A stretch of DNA of 64,000 nucleotides from Rhizobium sullae (GCF_900169785.1 NZ_FWER01000022.1:1-64000); one strand, 5' to 3'. Positions 17,770 through 26,656 are shown, counted from the stretch's first letter. Numbers and translations are program-made. Notes: a model not told the origin generated them from the letters alone.

Positions 17770-17989
17770 GATACTTTCTCCAGGTCTCGAGGAATAATTC
17801 CTGGTTCTCTTCGATAACCGCAACGGCGCGCCTAACGTCTCTATCAGACATCCTGCCTTGTGTGATCACTTTCAGATTGACGATATCGATCCGTGCCTCG
17901 CCTTCGCCTACTACATGGGCATGCGGAGGCTCGTGGTCAGCAGTGTAGATGACAAAGCGCAGGCCATCTTGCCGGATTACTGTAACCAT
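17762..17989 (-). CDS. DUF4160 domain protein
   Basis: A 75-residue protein matching the DUF4160 pattern MVTVIRQDGLRFVIYTADHEPPHAHVVGEGEARIDI, with the HEPPHAHV histidine cluster. The start is set at the ATG giving MVTVIR; a TTG three codons earlier (17998) is also open. It is the first gene of a two-gene unit with DUF2442. A 6-4-6 palindrome sits about 12 bases upstream, as expected for an autoregulated small module. Confidence 0.85.
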   Translation of the reverse strand: MVTVIRQDGLRFVIYTADHEPPHAHVVGEGEARIDIVNLKVITQGRMSDRDVRRAVAVIEENQELFLETWRKYHG

Positions 17990-18000
17990 GAGAGACAATA

Positions 18001-18016
18001 ACCTAACAACTTAGGT
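18001..18016. promoter_or_regulatory. Palindrome upstream of the DUF4160/DUF2442 pair
   Basis: ACCTAA-CAAC-TTAGGT is a perfect 6-4-6 inverted repeat directly ahead of the first gene of the pair. It could be an operator for autoregulation. The assignment rests on position and symmetry alone. Confidence 0.5.
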
Positions 18017-18053
18017 ATTTCAAGATCAGGCTGCTCTATCCTGACGGCAATTG

Positions 18054-18947
18054 CTACGCGACAGCGTTTTGCCGGGCGACGAAGTCCGCGAGATGCGGCA
18101 CGTAATCCTCAGGACCGCTGCCGCCACCTGCGACTGCCGCAGCATAGGAATTCTTCACCGCACTTGCGAGTGGCGTGGCAACCATCGCGTCATTCGCCAT
18201 GGATTCCAAATATTTCAGATCCTTGTAGGCATTCGAAAGGGTGAAGCGATGGGCATTCCGGTTGCCTTCCAGGGCGTAGCCCATGAAGGTCTGGTAAAAT
18301 CCGCTGTCCATGCGCCCACCGCGAATGACGCTGTCGAAGCGTTCGACCGAAATCCCAACCTTCCGGGAAAGTGCCAGCGCTTCGGCGAAGAGCGCGCCCA
18401 TGCCCAAGGCGATAAAATTGTTGAGCAGTTTCATGCGATGGCCGTCGGCGACCCCTCCGATATGGACGATCCTCGCCGCCCAGGTCGATATCACCGGCTG
18501 AATCCGCTCGAACGTCGCGTCATCCGCGCCGACCATGCAATCCAGCGTGCCCTCCCATGCCTCCTTCGGCGTCCGGCTGAGCGGTGCGTCGGCAAAGTGA
18601 ACATTCTGTGCAGCGAGCGTTTCGGCCAGACGAACGGTCACCGTCGGGTCGCCTGTCGAACAGTCGACAATGACGGTTTCCGGGGCAAGAGCCGGCCGCA
18701 TTTCCTCGATGACGGCGGACACTTCCTTCGAGCTTGTGAGGCATAGAAAGATCATGGTCGAATTTTTTGCGAGATCGATGAGAGAGCTTGCCTCCCTGGC
18801 GCCGCGCCTCAGCAGATCCTCGACCGGCTTGCGATTGCGGTGAGCGATCACCGTCAGGGGCAAGCCTTTTTCGACGATGTTCTTCGCAATGCCATGCCCC
18901 ATCAGTCCAACACCGACAAAGCCGACTTTTTCCTCTAATTCAGCCAT
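18054..18947 (-). CDS. NAD(P)-dependent 3-hydroxyisobutyrate dehydrogenase-family oxidoreductase
   Basis: A 297-residue beta-hydroxyacid dehydrogenase. The nucleotide motif is GFVGVGLMGHGIA (about 9-21), the substrate loop lies in FADAPLSRTPKEAWEGTLDCMVG, and the catalytic lysine is in GHRMKLLNNFIALG. It is the third gene of the otnK-otnC operon, 46 bases after otnC. The second HIBADH-type enzyme in the locus (at 21105) fits LtnD better. This one could oxidise another four-carbon acid sugar or reduce a semialdehyde. It is not assigned further. Confidence 0.85.
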   Translation of the reverse strand: MAELEEKVGFVGVGLMGHGIAKNIVEKGLPLTVIAHRNRKPVEDLLRRGAREASSLIDLAKNSTMIFLCLTSSKEVSAVIEEMRPALAPETVIVDCSTGDPTVTVRLAETLAAQNVHFADAPLSRTPKEAWEGTLDCMVGADDATFERIQPVISTWAARIVHIGGVADGHRMKLLNNFIALGMGALFAEALALSRKVGISVERFDSVIRGGRMDSGFYQTFMGYALEGNRNAHRFTLSNAYKDLKYLESMANDAMVATPLASAVKNSYAAAVAGGGSGPEDYVPHLADFVARQNAVA

Positions 18948-18993
18948 TGCTCTCTCCCATTCATTCGTTGTGACGTTCCGCCGTCGACGCGGC

Positions 18994-19635
18994 CTAAGGA
19001 AGGTTGAAGCGCTTGCGCAAGTCGTCCACCTGTTCTGCGGTCAGCATCCTTTTGGCGTGATGCTGCAGCATGAGAAAAAGCTTCGCGGTTTCTTCAAGCT
19101 CTTCGGCAGCGAACTGGGCATTTGCAAGCGTCGTGCCGGCAACGACCGGCCCGTGATTGGCAAGCAACATGGCGTGATGGCGCCCGGCGAGCGACCGGAC
19201 TGCATCTGCGAGCGCCATATCGCCGGGTGCGAAATAGGGAACAAGCGGCAAGCGCCCGACGCGCATGACGTAATAGGCAGTCAGAGGCGGCAGGACGTCC
19301 TCAGGATCGATGTCGCTCAGGATGCTGACGGCGGTTGCGTGGCTTGAATGGAGGTGGACGACGGCACCGGCATCGTTGCGTTCGCCATACATCGAAAAAT
19401 GCAGGAACGCCTCCTTGGTCGGCGCATCACCCGACAGGAGCTTGCCCGACGCGTCGAAGAGGGAAAGGCGGGCCGGATCGAGCGAACCCATCGAGGCATT
19501 GGTCGGTGTCATCAGCCACCCGCCCTCGGAAAGACGCACCGAAATATTGCCGGTCGAGCCGGAAGTCAGCCCGCGTTCGAAAAGCGACTGCCCCGCGCGG
19601 CAGATCTCCTCGCGCAGGCGATTGATCTCATGCAT
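18994..19635 (-). CDS. otnC: 3-oxo-tetronate 4-phosphate decarboxylase (class II aldolase/adducin family)
   Basis: A 213-residue class II aldolase-family protein. The Zn site appears in VVHLHSSHATAVSIL with a later His in LLANHGPVVAG; STGNISVRL and the acid in TKEAFLHFS are also visible. In the DUF1537-kinase pathways, OtnC decarboxylates 3-oxo-tetronate 4-phosphate to dihydroxyacetone phosphate. The start at 19635 follows GGAGG and overlaps the end of otnK by eight bases. Assignment depends on the immediate otnK neighbour, since class II aldolases differ little in sequence marks. Confidence 0.88.
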   Translation of the reverse strand: MHEINRLREEICRAGQSLFERGLTSGSTGNISVRLSEGGWLMTPTNASMGSLDPARLSLFDASGKLLSGDAPTKEAFLHFSMYGERNDAGAVVHLHSSHATAVSILSDIDPEDVLPPLTAYYVMRVGRLPLVPYFAPGDMALADAVRSLAGRHHAMLLANHGPVVAGTTLANAQFAAEELEETAKLFLMLQHHAKRMLTAEQVDDLRKRFNLP

Positions 19636-20914
19636 CTGGAGCCTCCGTTTCAAGCAGCGCCCATGCCTTCTGGAAAAAATCGGGGGCGCCGAAATTGCCG
19701 GACTTCAATGCAAGCACAATATCTGGACCGCCGATGCTGCGGGTCCATGGCACGCCCGGATCAATTTCAGGGCCGATCGAAAGCGCCTTGATCTCGAGCG
19801 CATTGATCACGGCGCCCGATGTTTCCCCGCCGGCAACGAGGAAACGGGTAAAACCCTTCTGCAAAAGCCGCCGTGCGACATCGGCCAACGTCTGCTCGAC
19901 AAGCGCTCCGGATTCATGCCTCCCCATGCTAGCCTGGATTCTCAGAAGCTCCTCCGGACTGGCGCTGGAATAGATCAGCGGTGCACGGTCACTCGCCTGC
20001 GCGATCGCCCAGTCGGCAATCTGCGCCGCGCTCTGGCTTCCATCTGCAATCGCCGAAATATCAAGCCGCAGAGCCGCAGCGCCGGCGTTGCGGGCGACTT
20101 CTATCTGCCCACGGGTCGCAAGCGAGCAGGATCCGGCAAGGATAACCGCTCGCCCGGCCGGCGCCGTGATGCGGGTCATGGCCTTTCGGACCGCCAATTT
20201 TCCTCGTTTCCTGAAATTGCCCGGCAATCCCATGGCAATCCCGGATCCGCCCGTGACAAGCTTCATGCCGTCGCATGCAGCACCGATCGCCCGCAGATCG
20301 GTGTCCGACAACGTGTCGACGACAAGGATGCGCTTACCGGCCGCCTCATGCCGCGCAAAGGCCGCCCGGATGGCGGTCTCCCCTCTGGCGATCACCGGCC
20401 AATCGACGAGACCGACCGGACGCCTTGTCTGCCGCTGTAGCACGCGGACGAGGTCGGGATCTTCCATCGGCGTCAACGGATGATCCTTCAGCGGGCTTTC
20501 CGACAGAAGCCGGTCACCGACAAAAAGGTGACCCTTGTAGACGGTGCGGCCCGTCGCGGGAAAGGATGGGCAGGCAATCGTCAGTCCGCCACCGGTCAGG
20601 TCCTGAAGCGCGTCGGCGACTGGCCCGATATTGCCGTCATCGGTGGAATCGAATGTCGAACAGTATTTGAAGAGCAGTTGCTCTGCGCCGGCAGCGAGCA
20701 AATTGCGTGCCGCTGCGACCGAATCCCTGACGGCATCCTCGGACGGCGCCGTTCTTGACTTGAGCGCGACGACCACCGCATCGGCATCCGCAAAAAGAGC
20801 ACCCTCTTCCGGCAAGCCGATCAGCTGGATGGTTCGCATGCCCTCACGCGACAGCATGAGGCACAGATCGGTGGCTCCAGTGATATCGTCGGCTACTGCG
20901 CCAATAAGCATCAT
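19628..20914 (-). CDS. otnK: 3-oxo-tetronate kinase (four-carbon acid sugar kinase, former DUF1537)
   Basis: A 428-residue kinase of the former DUF1537 family. The N-terminal substrate domain opens with LIGAVADDITGATDLCLML and contains KYCSTFDSTDDGNIGPV and CPSFPATGRTVYKGHLFVG. The C-terminal ATP-binding domain includes FLVAGGETSGAVINAL and ends with LALKSGNFGAPDFF. It phosphorylates 3-oxo-tetronate at C4. It is the first gene of a leftward operon (otnK, otnC, HIBADH-like) divergent from ltnD-otnI. A LacI-type operator lies between the two operons. Confidence 0.93.
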   Translation of the reverse strand: MMLIGAVADDITGATDLCLMLSREGMRTIQLIGLPEEGALFADADAVVVALKSRTAPSEDAVRDSVAAARNLLAAGAEQLLFKYCSTFDSTDDGNIGPVADALQDLTGGGLTIACPSFPATGRTVYKGHLFVGDRLLSESPLKDHPLTPMEDPDLVRVLQRQTRRPVGLVDWPVIARGETAIRAAFARHEAAGKRILVVDTLSDTDLRAIGAACDGMKLVTGGSGIAMGLPGNFRKRGKLAVRKAMTRITAPAGRAVILAGSCSLATRGQIEVARNAGAAALRLDISAIADGSQSAAQIADWAIAQASDRAPLIYSSASPEELLRIQASMGRHESGALVEQTLADVARRLLQKGFTRFLVAGGETSGAVINALEIKALSIGPEIDPGVPWTRSIGGPDIVLALKSGNFGAPDFFQKAWALLETEAPDA

Positions 20915-20985
20915 CCCTCCTCGCTCTGCCGTTGTTCACACTTTTCCCACGAACTGCATGTGGAAGTCCGGGCAAAAATAAGAAC

Positions 20986-21015
20986 TTGCAATCCGTTTCA
21001 CCGATAAGCTAACCA
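20986..21015 (+). promoter_or_regulatory. Possible promoter for ltnD-otnI
   Basis: TTGCAA (20986-20991) and TAACCA (21010-21015) are separated by 18 bases and lie just before the 14-bp operator at 21021. The -10 match is moderate, so this is tentative. Confidence 0.3.
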
Positions 21016-21020
21016 TAGAG

Positions 21021-21034
21021 TGGCAGCGCTGTCA
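21021..21034. promoter_or_regulatory. LacI-type operator between otnK and ltnD operons
   Basis: TGGCAGCGCTGTCA has a perfect CAGCGCTG core with the central CG step typical of LacI-family sites; one outer pair is mismatched. It is placed to control both divergent tetronate operons. The LacI-family regulator encoded at 22956 is the obvious candidate. A related half-site, AAGCGCTGC, occurs at 22806-22814 ahead of that regulator gene. Confidence 0.6.
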
Positions 21035-21104
21035 TTACTTTTCCGCGGGTCACACTTCAAGCCGAATTTGGCGCGTGGAAGGAACAGAACAATGGATCTC
21101 GAAC

Positions 21105-22025
21105 ATGAGCGAACGGACAAATTCTAAGGTCTGCGTCATCGGTCTTGGATCGATGGGTTTTGGCGTGGCGTCGTCGCTGCTGAAAAAAGGCTTTGAGACC
21201 AGCGGCTACGACATCAGCGCGGAGACTATGACCCGCTTCTTACAGGACGGCGGACGGGCGGCGGCAAGTCCGGCCGAGGCGGCTGACGGCGCCGACATCG
21301 TCATCACGGTGGTCGTCAACGGCGCTCAGACCGAAGCCGTGTTATTCGGCGAGAACGGAGCCGCCACTAAAATGCCGAAGGGCGGCACGATCCTGTCCTT
21401 TGCAACCATGCCGCCACAGACGGCCGAGGATCTGGCGCAGCGCGCCCGCGACCTCGGTCTGAACTATATTGACGGGCCTATCAGCGGCGGCGCAAAACGC
21501 GCCGCTTCCGGGGAACTCACGGTGATGGCCTCCGGACGGCCCGAGGCTTTCAACCATGCGCGCCCGGTGCTTAACGCAATCGCCATGAAGGTCTACGAAC
21601 TCGGAGACCGTCCCGGCATCGGATCGTCTTTCAAGATCGTCAACCAACTCTTGGCCGGAGTTCATATCGCGGCGGCCTGCGAGGCGATAACCTTTGCCAA
21701 GGCGCTCGGCCTCGATATCGACAAGGTCTATGAGGTCATTACGGCGTCTGCGGGCAATTCCTGGATGTTCGAAAACCGGGTTCCGCACGTCCTGCAGGGC
21801 GATTATTCCCCCCAGAGCGCCGTTGACATCTTCACAAAGGACCTCGGTATCGTGTCGGACCTTGGACGTGGACTGAAGTTTCCGCTTCCCATCACCTCCA
21901 CGGCGTTGCAAATGTTCATCATGACGGCTGCAGCCGGCATGGGCCGGGACGACGACACCTCCGTCGCGAGGCTGATTGCCAAGGTGACAGGCATCGAGCT
22001 TCCCGGCGGACCGGAGGTCACCTGA
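21105..22025 (+). CDS. ltnD: L-threonate dehydrogenase
   Basis: A 306-residue NAD-dependent beta-hydroxyacid dehydrogenase. It shows VCVIGLGSMGFGVASSLL, the substrate loop YIDGPISGGAKRAASGELTVMASG, the catalytic lysine in GIGSSFKIVNQLLAGVHIAA, and FTKDLGIV near the C-terminus, matching LtnD. LtnD oxidises L-threonate at C2, giving the 2-oxo acid used by OtnI. The ATG at 21105 has a poor ribosome-binding site. The frame is open from a GTG at 21075, and a better-placed out-of-frame ATG (21092) opens a tiny 11-codon peptide, so the start needs care. The stop overlaps the otnI start. Confidence 0.9.
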   Translation: MSERTNSKVCVIGLGSMGFGVASSLLKKGFETSGYDISAETMTRFLQDGGRAAASPAEAADGADIVITVVVNGAQTEAVLFGENGAATKMPKGGTILSFATMPPQTAEDLAQRARDLGLNYIDGPISGGAKRAASGELTVMASGRPEAFNHARPVLNAIAMKVYELGDRPGIGSSFKIVNQLLAGVHIAAACEAITFAKALGLDIDKVYEVITASAGNSWMFENRVPHVLQGDYSPQSAVDIFTKDLGIVSDLGRGLKFPLPITSTALQMFIMTAAAGMGRDDDTSVARLIAKVTGIELPGGPEVT

Positions 22026-22801
22026 TGCCGCAATTTGCCGCAAATCTTACAATGATGTTCAACGAGGTTGCATTTCTGGAGCGGTTTGCGGCAGCCGCCA
22101 TGGTGGGATTCACCGCTGTGGAATTCCTCTTTCCCTATGACCATGCGCCGGAGGTTATCGGCGAGCGCCTTCGGGAAAACGGGCTCACACCGGCGCTCTT
22201 CAATATGCCGCCCGGAAACTGGCAGGCCGGTGAACGCGGCCTAGCTGCACTCGACGGCCGCCAGAACGAGTTTCGGGCGTCCGTTGATGTTGCCCTGCGG
22301 TATGCCCGAAGCACCGGTGTCCGCCGGCTGCATGTCATGAGCGGCCTGGGGTCGCGCAAGGATGCGGCCGCGGTTGCGATTTACCGCAATTCTCTGACAT
22401 ATGCCTGCGACCGGGCGGGCGAGGACGGCATCGACATTGTCATCGAGCCAATCAATCCGCGGGACATGCCGGGGTACTTTCTCAACGACTTCGACTTTGC
22501 CGCCGATACTATCAGTGCATTGGATAAGCCAAACCTGAAGCTTCAATTCGACATTTATCATCGTCAGATCATTCACGGCGACGTGCTCACCGCGCTTCGG
22601 CGGCTGATGCCGATCATCGGCCATGTGCAGATCGCTTCTGTGCCGCTGCGCAATGAGCCGGCGACAGGTGAGCTTGACGATTTTCGTCTGCTGAGAGAGC
22701 TGGATATCCTTGGCTACAAAGGCTTTGTCGGCTGCGAATATCGCCCCGCAGGCAACACAGTGGCCGGACTTGGCTGGATTGACGCGTTTCGCAGCCAGTG
22801 A
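22025..22801 (+). CDS. otnI: 2-oxo-tetronate isomerase (hydroxypyruvate isomerase family)
   Basis: A 258-residue TIM-barrel sugar isomerase of the hydroxypyruvate-isomerase family (PQFAANLTMMFNEVAFLERF, FNMPPGNWQAGERGLAAL, VIEPINPRDMPGYFLND, LQFDIYHRQ, GYKGFVGCEYRPAG). The glutamates in IEPIN and CEYRP and the Asp and His of FDIYH are the usual metal and catalytic residues. OtnI converts 2-oxo-tetronate to 3-oxo-tetronate for OtnK. Its ATG overlaps the ltnD TGA (TGATG), so the two are coupled. Confidence 0.92.
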   Translation: MPQFAANLTMMFNEVAFLERFAAAAMVGFTAVEFLFPYDHAPEVIGERLRENGLTPALFNMPPGNWQAGERGLAALDGRQNEFRASVDVALRYARSTGVRRLHVMSGLGSRKDAAAVAIYRNSLTYACDRAGEDGIDIVIEPINPRDMPGYFLNDFDFAADTISALDKPNLKLQFDIYHRQIIHGDVLTALRRLMPIIGHVQIASVPLRNEPATGELDDFRLLRELDILGYKGFVGCEYRPAGNTVAGLGWIDAFRSQ

Positions 22802-22955
22802 ATGCAAGCGCTGCTGCAAAAGCGTAAACTGCGCCAACGAGACGCCGTAACGTTGCATTTCGGCGCCTGCGCCCCGCAAGGCCGGGGCGCCTCATATAAG
22901 GGCCGCGCAGTATCAATAGACGGCCTGCTTGCGGGCAAAGGGGCACGAGGAATCC

Positions 22956-23981
22956 ATGCAGCAGAAGCAGCGCCTGCCGGCGAGGAAAAGCAAGGTAACC
23001 GTCAAGGATATCGCGCTCCGCGCCGGGGTGGGCGAGTCGACCGTCTCGCGGATCATTCGCAACAAGGGTCCCGTGGCCGAAGAAACGCGCCAGCGGGTGA
23101 TGGAGGCTGTACGGGCGACAGGCTATGTGCCCAACCGGATCGCCGGCTCACTCGCCTCGCTCGACTCACACCTGGTCGGCGTCGTCGTGCCGTCGCTCTC
23201 CAACATCGTCTTTCCGGAGGTTCTGCAAGGCGTTCACGCCGCTCTGCGTGGCAGCGACTACCAGCCCGTCATCAGCATCACGGGCTACGACATCGATCTG
23301 GAGGAAACGATCGTTCGCGGACTGCTGTCATGGAAACCCGCAGCCATCCTGATCGCTGGTTTCGACCATACCCCGGCAACCCACCGCATGCTTAGTGAAA
23401 GCGGCATCCGTATCGTCGAGATGATGGACATCGATTCGACGCCGATCGATATTGCCGTCGGCATGTCGCATCGGCGTGCCGGCTACGCCACCGGCCAGTA
23501 CCTTGTCGAGCGCGGATACCGCCGGTTCGGATATGCCGGACATGACTGGAAAGCGGACAGGCGTGCGCGGCTGCGCTATGACGGCATTTGCGACGCCCTG
23601 CGCAACGCGGAATTGGGAATTGCGGCCCACGCGATAGCCGAAGGGCCAAGCTCCGTCGGTGCCGGACGGGAGATGACGGCACGTCTTTGCGCTGAGCCGG
23701 CGAAACTGGACGCAATCATCTATTCGAACGACGATATGGCAGTCGGCGGCGTCTTCCATTGCCTGGGTGCCGGAATTCGCGTGCCGGACGATCTTGCCGT
23801 TTTTGGCTTCAACGGCTTGGATATCGGCCGCGAATTGCCGCAGCCTCTGTCGACGGTGCGCTCCAACCGCTTCCTGATCGGCCGCACATCGGTGGAAAAG
23901 GCCTTCGAAACGCCTGAACGGCCGCAAACGAAATCCATCGTCGATACCGGCTTCGAAATTTTCCCCGGCGCCACGGCTTAA
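22956..23981 (+). CDS. LacI-family transcriptional regulator, tetronate locus
   Basis: A 341-residue LacI/GalR regulator. The helix-turn-helix is VTVKDIALRAGVGESTVSRIIRNKGPVAEETRQRVMEAVRATGYVPNRIAGSL (about 14-66), followed by a periplasmic-binding-protein-like effector domain (VGVVVPSLSNIVFPEVLQGV; IYSNDDMAVGG; FGFNGLDIG). GAGGAATCC precedes the ATG at 22956. It lies 154 bases after otnI in the same direction and is convergent with an SDR gene. Its likely target is the CAGCGCTG operator at 21021, and its likely effector is a tetronate-pathway acid sugar. Both points are inference. Confidence 0.9.
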   Translation: MQQKQRLPARKSKVTVKDIALRAGVGESTVSRIIRNKGPVAEETRQRVMEAVRATGYVPNRIAGSLASLDSHLVGVVVPSLSNIVFPEVLQGVHAALRGSDYQPVISITGYDIDLEETIVRGLLSWKPAAILIAGFDHTPATHRMLSESGIRIVEMMDIDSTPIDIAVGMSHRRAGYATGQYLVERGYRRFGYAGHDWKADRRARLRYDGICDALRNAELGIAAHAIAEGPSSVGAGREMTARLCAEPAKLDAIIYSNDDMAVGGVFHCLGAGIRVPDDLAVFGFNGLDIGRELPQPLSTVRSNRFLIGRTSVEKAFETPERPQTKSIVDTGFEIFPGATA

Positions 23982-24004
23982 GACGGTGAAGTCCGCGATG
24001 TTCT

Positions 24005-24751
24005 TCAATAGGTGGCGCGACCGCCCGACAGGTCGAAGGTGGCTGCCGTCGTAAAGCTGTTTTCCTTGGAGACCAGCCAAGCAACCATGGACGCTGCCTC
24101 GTCGACCTTCAAAAAGCGGCCGCGCGGGATGCGCGAGCGCATGTATTCGATGAACTCCGGCGTTAGCTGTTCGAGAATCCGCGTCTGAGCGGTTGCGGGC
24201 GTAATGCAGTTGACGGCGATGTCATAGCCGGCAAGCTCCTTGCCCAGCGATTTGGTAAGCCCGATGACGCCTGCCTTCGAGGCGGAATAGGCTGCAGCAT
24301 TCGGATTGCCTTCCTTGCCTGCGATCGAGGCGATGTTGACGATGCGGCCGTAATTGCGTGCCTTCATGTCCGGAACGACGGCGCGGTTGACGTAGAAGGT
24401 ACCGGTGAGATTGATATCGATGATCTTCCGCCACATGCCGATGTCATAGCTGTCAACCGGCGCGGCGTCTCCTGCAATGCCAGCCGAATTGACGACGATC
24501 GAAACGGGCGGGCGATCAGCGGCGGTGGCCGCATAGGCAGCCTCAACCTGTTCCCAGTGCGAGATATCGGCGACGGCGCTGCGAGTTCCAGCTCCGAGCG
24601 CAGCCTTGGCCTTCTCCAGCAATGGCGCGTCCATATCCCAAAGCGTCACCACCGCGCCGGAGGCGACGAGGCGGCTGGCGATCGCAAAGCCGATGCCTTG
24701 TGCACCACCTGTTACGATCGCGTGCTGGCCTTCCAGATCGATCCTGTTCAT
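24005..24751 (-). CDS. SDR family oxidoreductase, end of sugar ABC operon
   Basis: A 248-residue classical SDR (AIVTGGAQGIGFAIA, WDMDAP acidic specificity segment, VNSAGIAGD, IVNIASIAGKEGNPNAAAYSASKAG). The Asp after the second strand suggests NAD preference. The start at 24751 has a strong GGGAGGGG site; an in-frame ATG at 24787 overlaps the stop of the permease gene and is the alternative. It is the last gene of the leftward transporter operon. It could oxidise the imported polyol or acid sugar before the tetronate steps. Confidence 0.85.
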   Translation of the reverse strand: MNRIDLEGQHAIVTGGAQGIGFAIASRLVASGAVVTLWDMDAPLLEKAKAALGAGTRSAVADISHWEQVEAAYAATAADRPPVSIVVNSAGIAGDAAPVDSYDIGMWRKIIDINLTGTFYVNRAVVPDMKARNYGRIVNIASIAGKEGNPNAAAYSASKAGVIGLTKSLGKELAGYDIAVNCITPATAQTRILEQLTPEFIEYMRSRIPRGRFLKVDEAASMVAWLVSKENSFTTAATFDLSGGRATY

Positions 24752-24786
24752 CCGCCCCTCCCCCTCACCAACGTCAACTGCACTCA

Positions 24787-25680
24787 TCATTCCTTCACCG
24801 CGCCGGTCATCGACGAGACATAGTAGTCGACGAAGAACGAGTAGAGGATCACGACGGGCAGCGAGCCGAACAATGCACCTGCCATCAACGATCCCCATTC
24901 GAACACGTCGCCGCGCACCAGTTCCGTCAGAACGCCGACGGGGATGGTCTTGTTTTCCGACGACTGGATGAATGTGAGCGCGTAGATGAATTCGTTCCAT
25001 GAGAGCGTAAAGGCGAAAATGCCGGCCGATATCAATCCGGGCACCGCAAGCGGGAGAATGATCTTCACCAGGATCTGCCAGCGGTTCGCACCGTCGACCA
25101 GAGCACTTTCCTCAAGCTCGAAAGGGATCGAGCGGAAATAGCCCATCAGCAGCCAGGTGCAGAAGGGGATGAGGAAGGTTGGATAGGTGAAGATCAGTGC
25201 CAGCCTGGAATCATATATTCCGAGCTTGAACACGATGAAGGCGAGCGGAATGAAGAGGATCGAGGGCGGCACGAGATAGGCGAGAAAGATCAGGAGCCCA
25301 ACCGGGCGCGAGCCGGTAAAGCGCACACGCTCGATTGCATAAGCGCCGAAGACGGATGCTGCGAGCGATAGAACCGTCGAGCCGACCGCAACCAGCATCG
25401 TGTTCCAGAGCCAGCCAGGATAGGATGTTTCGAGGAACAGATATTTGATGTGATCGAGCGTCGGCTCCACGACCCAGAAGGGACTGTAATTGTTGTAGTC
25501 GGTCAGCTGCGAGTTCGGTTTGACGGCGGTGATCGCCATCCAATAGAACGGAAAGAGCAGCACGAAGACGAAGACCGCCATCGGCAGATAGAGCATGACG
25601 ATCCGCCGTGGCAGGCGATTGAGATAGCTCATGCCCTGGACATTGTCGGTCAGAACCTGATCGGTGGTGTTGGCGTTCAT
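24787..25680 (-). CDS. Carbohydrate ABC transporter permease (MalG type)
   Basis: A 297-residue inner-membrane protein with six predicted helices (CUT1 family). The EAA loop is LEESALVDGANRWQILVKIILPLAVPGLIS, the contact site for the ATPase. The N-terminus is cytoplasmic (MNANTTDQVL) and GGGAGACAATC supports the start at 25680. It pairs with the MalF-type permease just upstream in the operon (16-base gap), the binding protein at 26699 and the ATPase at 28144. Confidence 0.93.
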   Translation of the reverse strand: MNANTTDQVLTDNVQGMSYLNRLPRRIVMLYLPMAVFVFVLLFPFYWMAITAVKPNSQLTDYNNYSPFWVVEPTLDHIKYLFLETSYPGWLWNTMLVAVGSTVLSLAASVFGAYAIERVRFTGSRPVGLLIFLAYLVPPSILFIPLAFIVFKLGIYDSRLALIFTYPTFLIPFCTWLLMGYFRSIPFELEESALVDGANRWQILVKIILPLAVPGLISAGIFAFTLSWNEFIYALTFIQSSENKTIPVGVLTELVRGDVFEWGSLMAGALFGSLPVVILYSFFVDYYVSSMTGAVKE

Positions 25681-25696
25681 GATTGTCTCCCGATCC

Positions 25697-26632
25697 TTAA
25701 TCCTGGCCGCCCTGCTGCCATTTGCGGCGCTGCAGACCGAAGAAGCTGAACATGATGGCGGCAAGCAGGAAGGGAATCATCGCGACCGCAATGGCAGCAC
25801 CCTCGCCCAGCTGGCCGCCCGGAATGCCGCGCTGGAAGGACAGCGTCGCCATCAGATGCGTTGCGTTGACCGGCCCGCCTTTGGTTAGCACGTAGATGAG
25901 CTGGAAATCGGTGAAGGTAAAGAGCACGGAAAAGGTCATCACAACCGCGATGATCGGCGTCAGCATCGGCAGCGTCACGTAGCGGAACCGCTGCCAGCTG
26001 GTTGCACCGTCGAGCGAGGCCGCTTCCTGGAGCGAGGCAGGAATGGTCTGCAGGCCGGCGAGCAGCGAGATGGCAACGAACGGGATGCCGCGCCAGACAT
26101 TGGCGATGATGACTGAGATGCGCGCATTGGTGGGATCGCCGAGAAAATTGATCGGTCCGTCGATCAGGCCCATCTTAATCAGCGACCAGGAGAGGATCGA
26201 AAATTGCGCGTCGTAGATCCACCAGAAGGCCAGCCCCGAGAGAACCGTCGGAACGACCCATGGAAGCAAGACGATTGCGCGGAAGAATGACTTGAATGGC
26301 AGGTGCTGGTTGAGAAGCAGCGCCAGCCAGAGGCCGAGCACGAATTTCAGGATAGAAGCGACAACCGTATAAAGCAGGGTGTTGAAGACCGAGAGCCAGA
26401 AGACGGAGTCGCTGGCAAGGAACTGATAGTTCTCAAGGCCGATGAAGATACCGTCGCGACCGATTCGGGTATCGGTGAACCCGAGCCAGACACCGAGCCC
26501 CAGCGGATAGGTGAGGAAACATACGAGAAAGATGGCCGCCGGCAGCATGAAGAGGAAGCCGTGCACATTGTTGTTCTGCATGAGCGATGCGATCGGGCCG
26601 CGCGTCGTATCCCCGGATGTCACGGTCGACAT
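25697..26632 (-). CDS. Carbohydrate ABC transporter permease (MalF type)
   Basis: A 311-residue CUT1 permease with six helices and the EAA loop SLQEAASLDGATSWQRFRYVTLPMLTPIIAV. The start at 26632 (MSTVTSGDTT) follows GGAGATACCACC. It lies directly after the binding-protein gene and its intercistronic hairpin. The ligand is unknown; the locus suggests a four-carbon sugar acid, a polyol, or a precursor of these. Confidence 0.92.
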   Translation of the reverse strand: MSTVTSGDTTRGPIASLMQNNNVHGFLFMLPAAIFLVCFLTYPLGLGVWLGFTDTRIGRDGIFIGLENYQFLASDSVFWLSVFNTLLYTVVASILKFVLGLWLALLLNQHLPFKSFFRAIVLLPWVVPTVLSGLAFWWIYDAQFSILSWSLIKMGLIDGPINFLGDPTNARISVIIANVWRGIPFVAISLLAGLQTIPASLQEAASLDGATSWQRFRYVTLPMLTPIIAVVMTFSVLFTFTDFQLIYVLTKGGPVNATHLMATLSFQRGIPGGQLGEGAAIAVAMIPFLLAAIMFSFFGLQRRKWQQGGQD

Positions 26633-26656
26633 GGTGGTATCTCCTGATGGACAATC

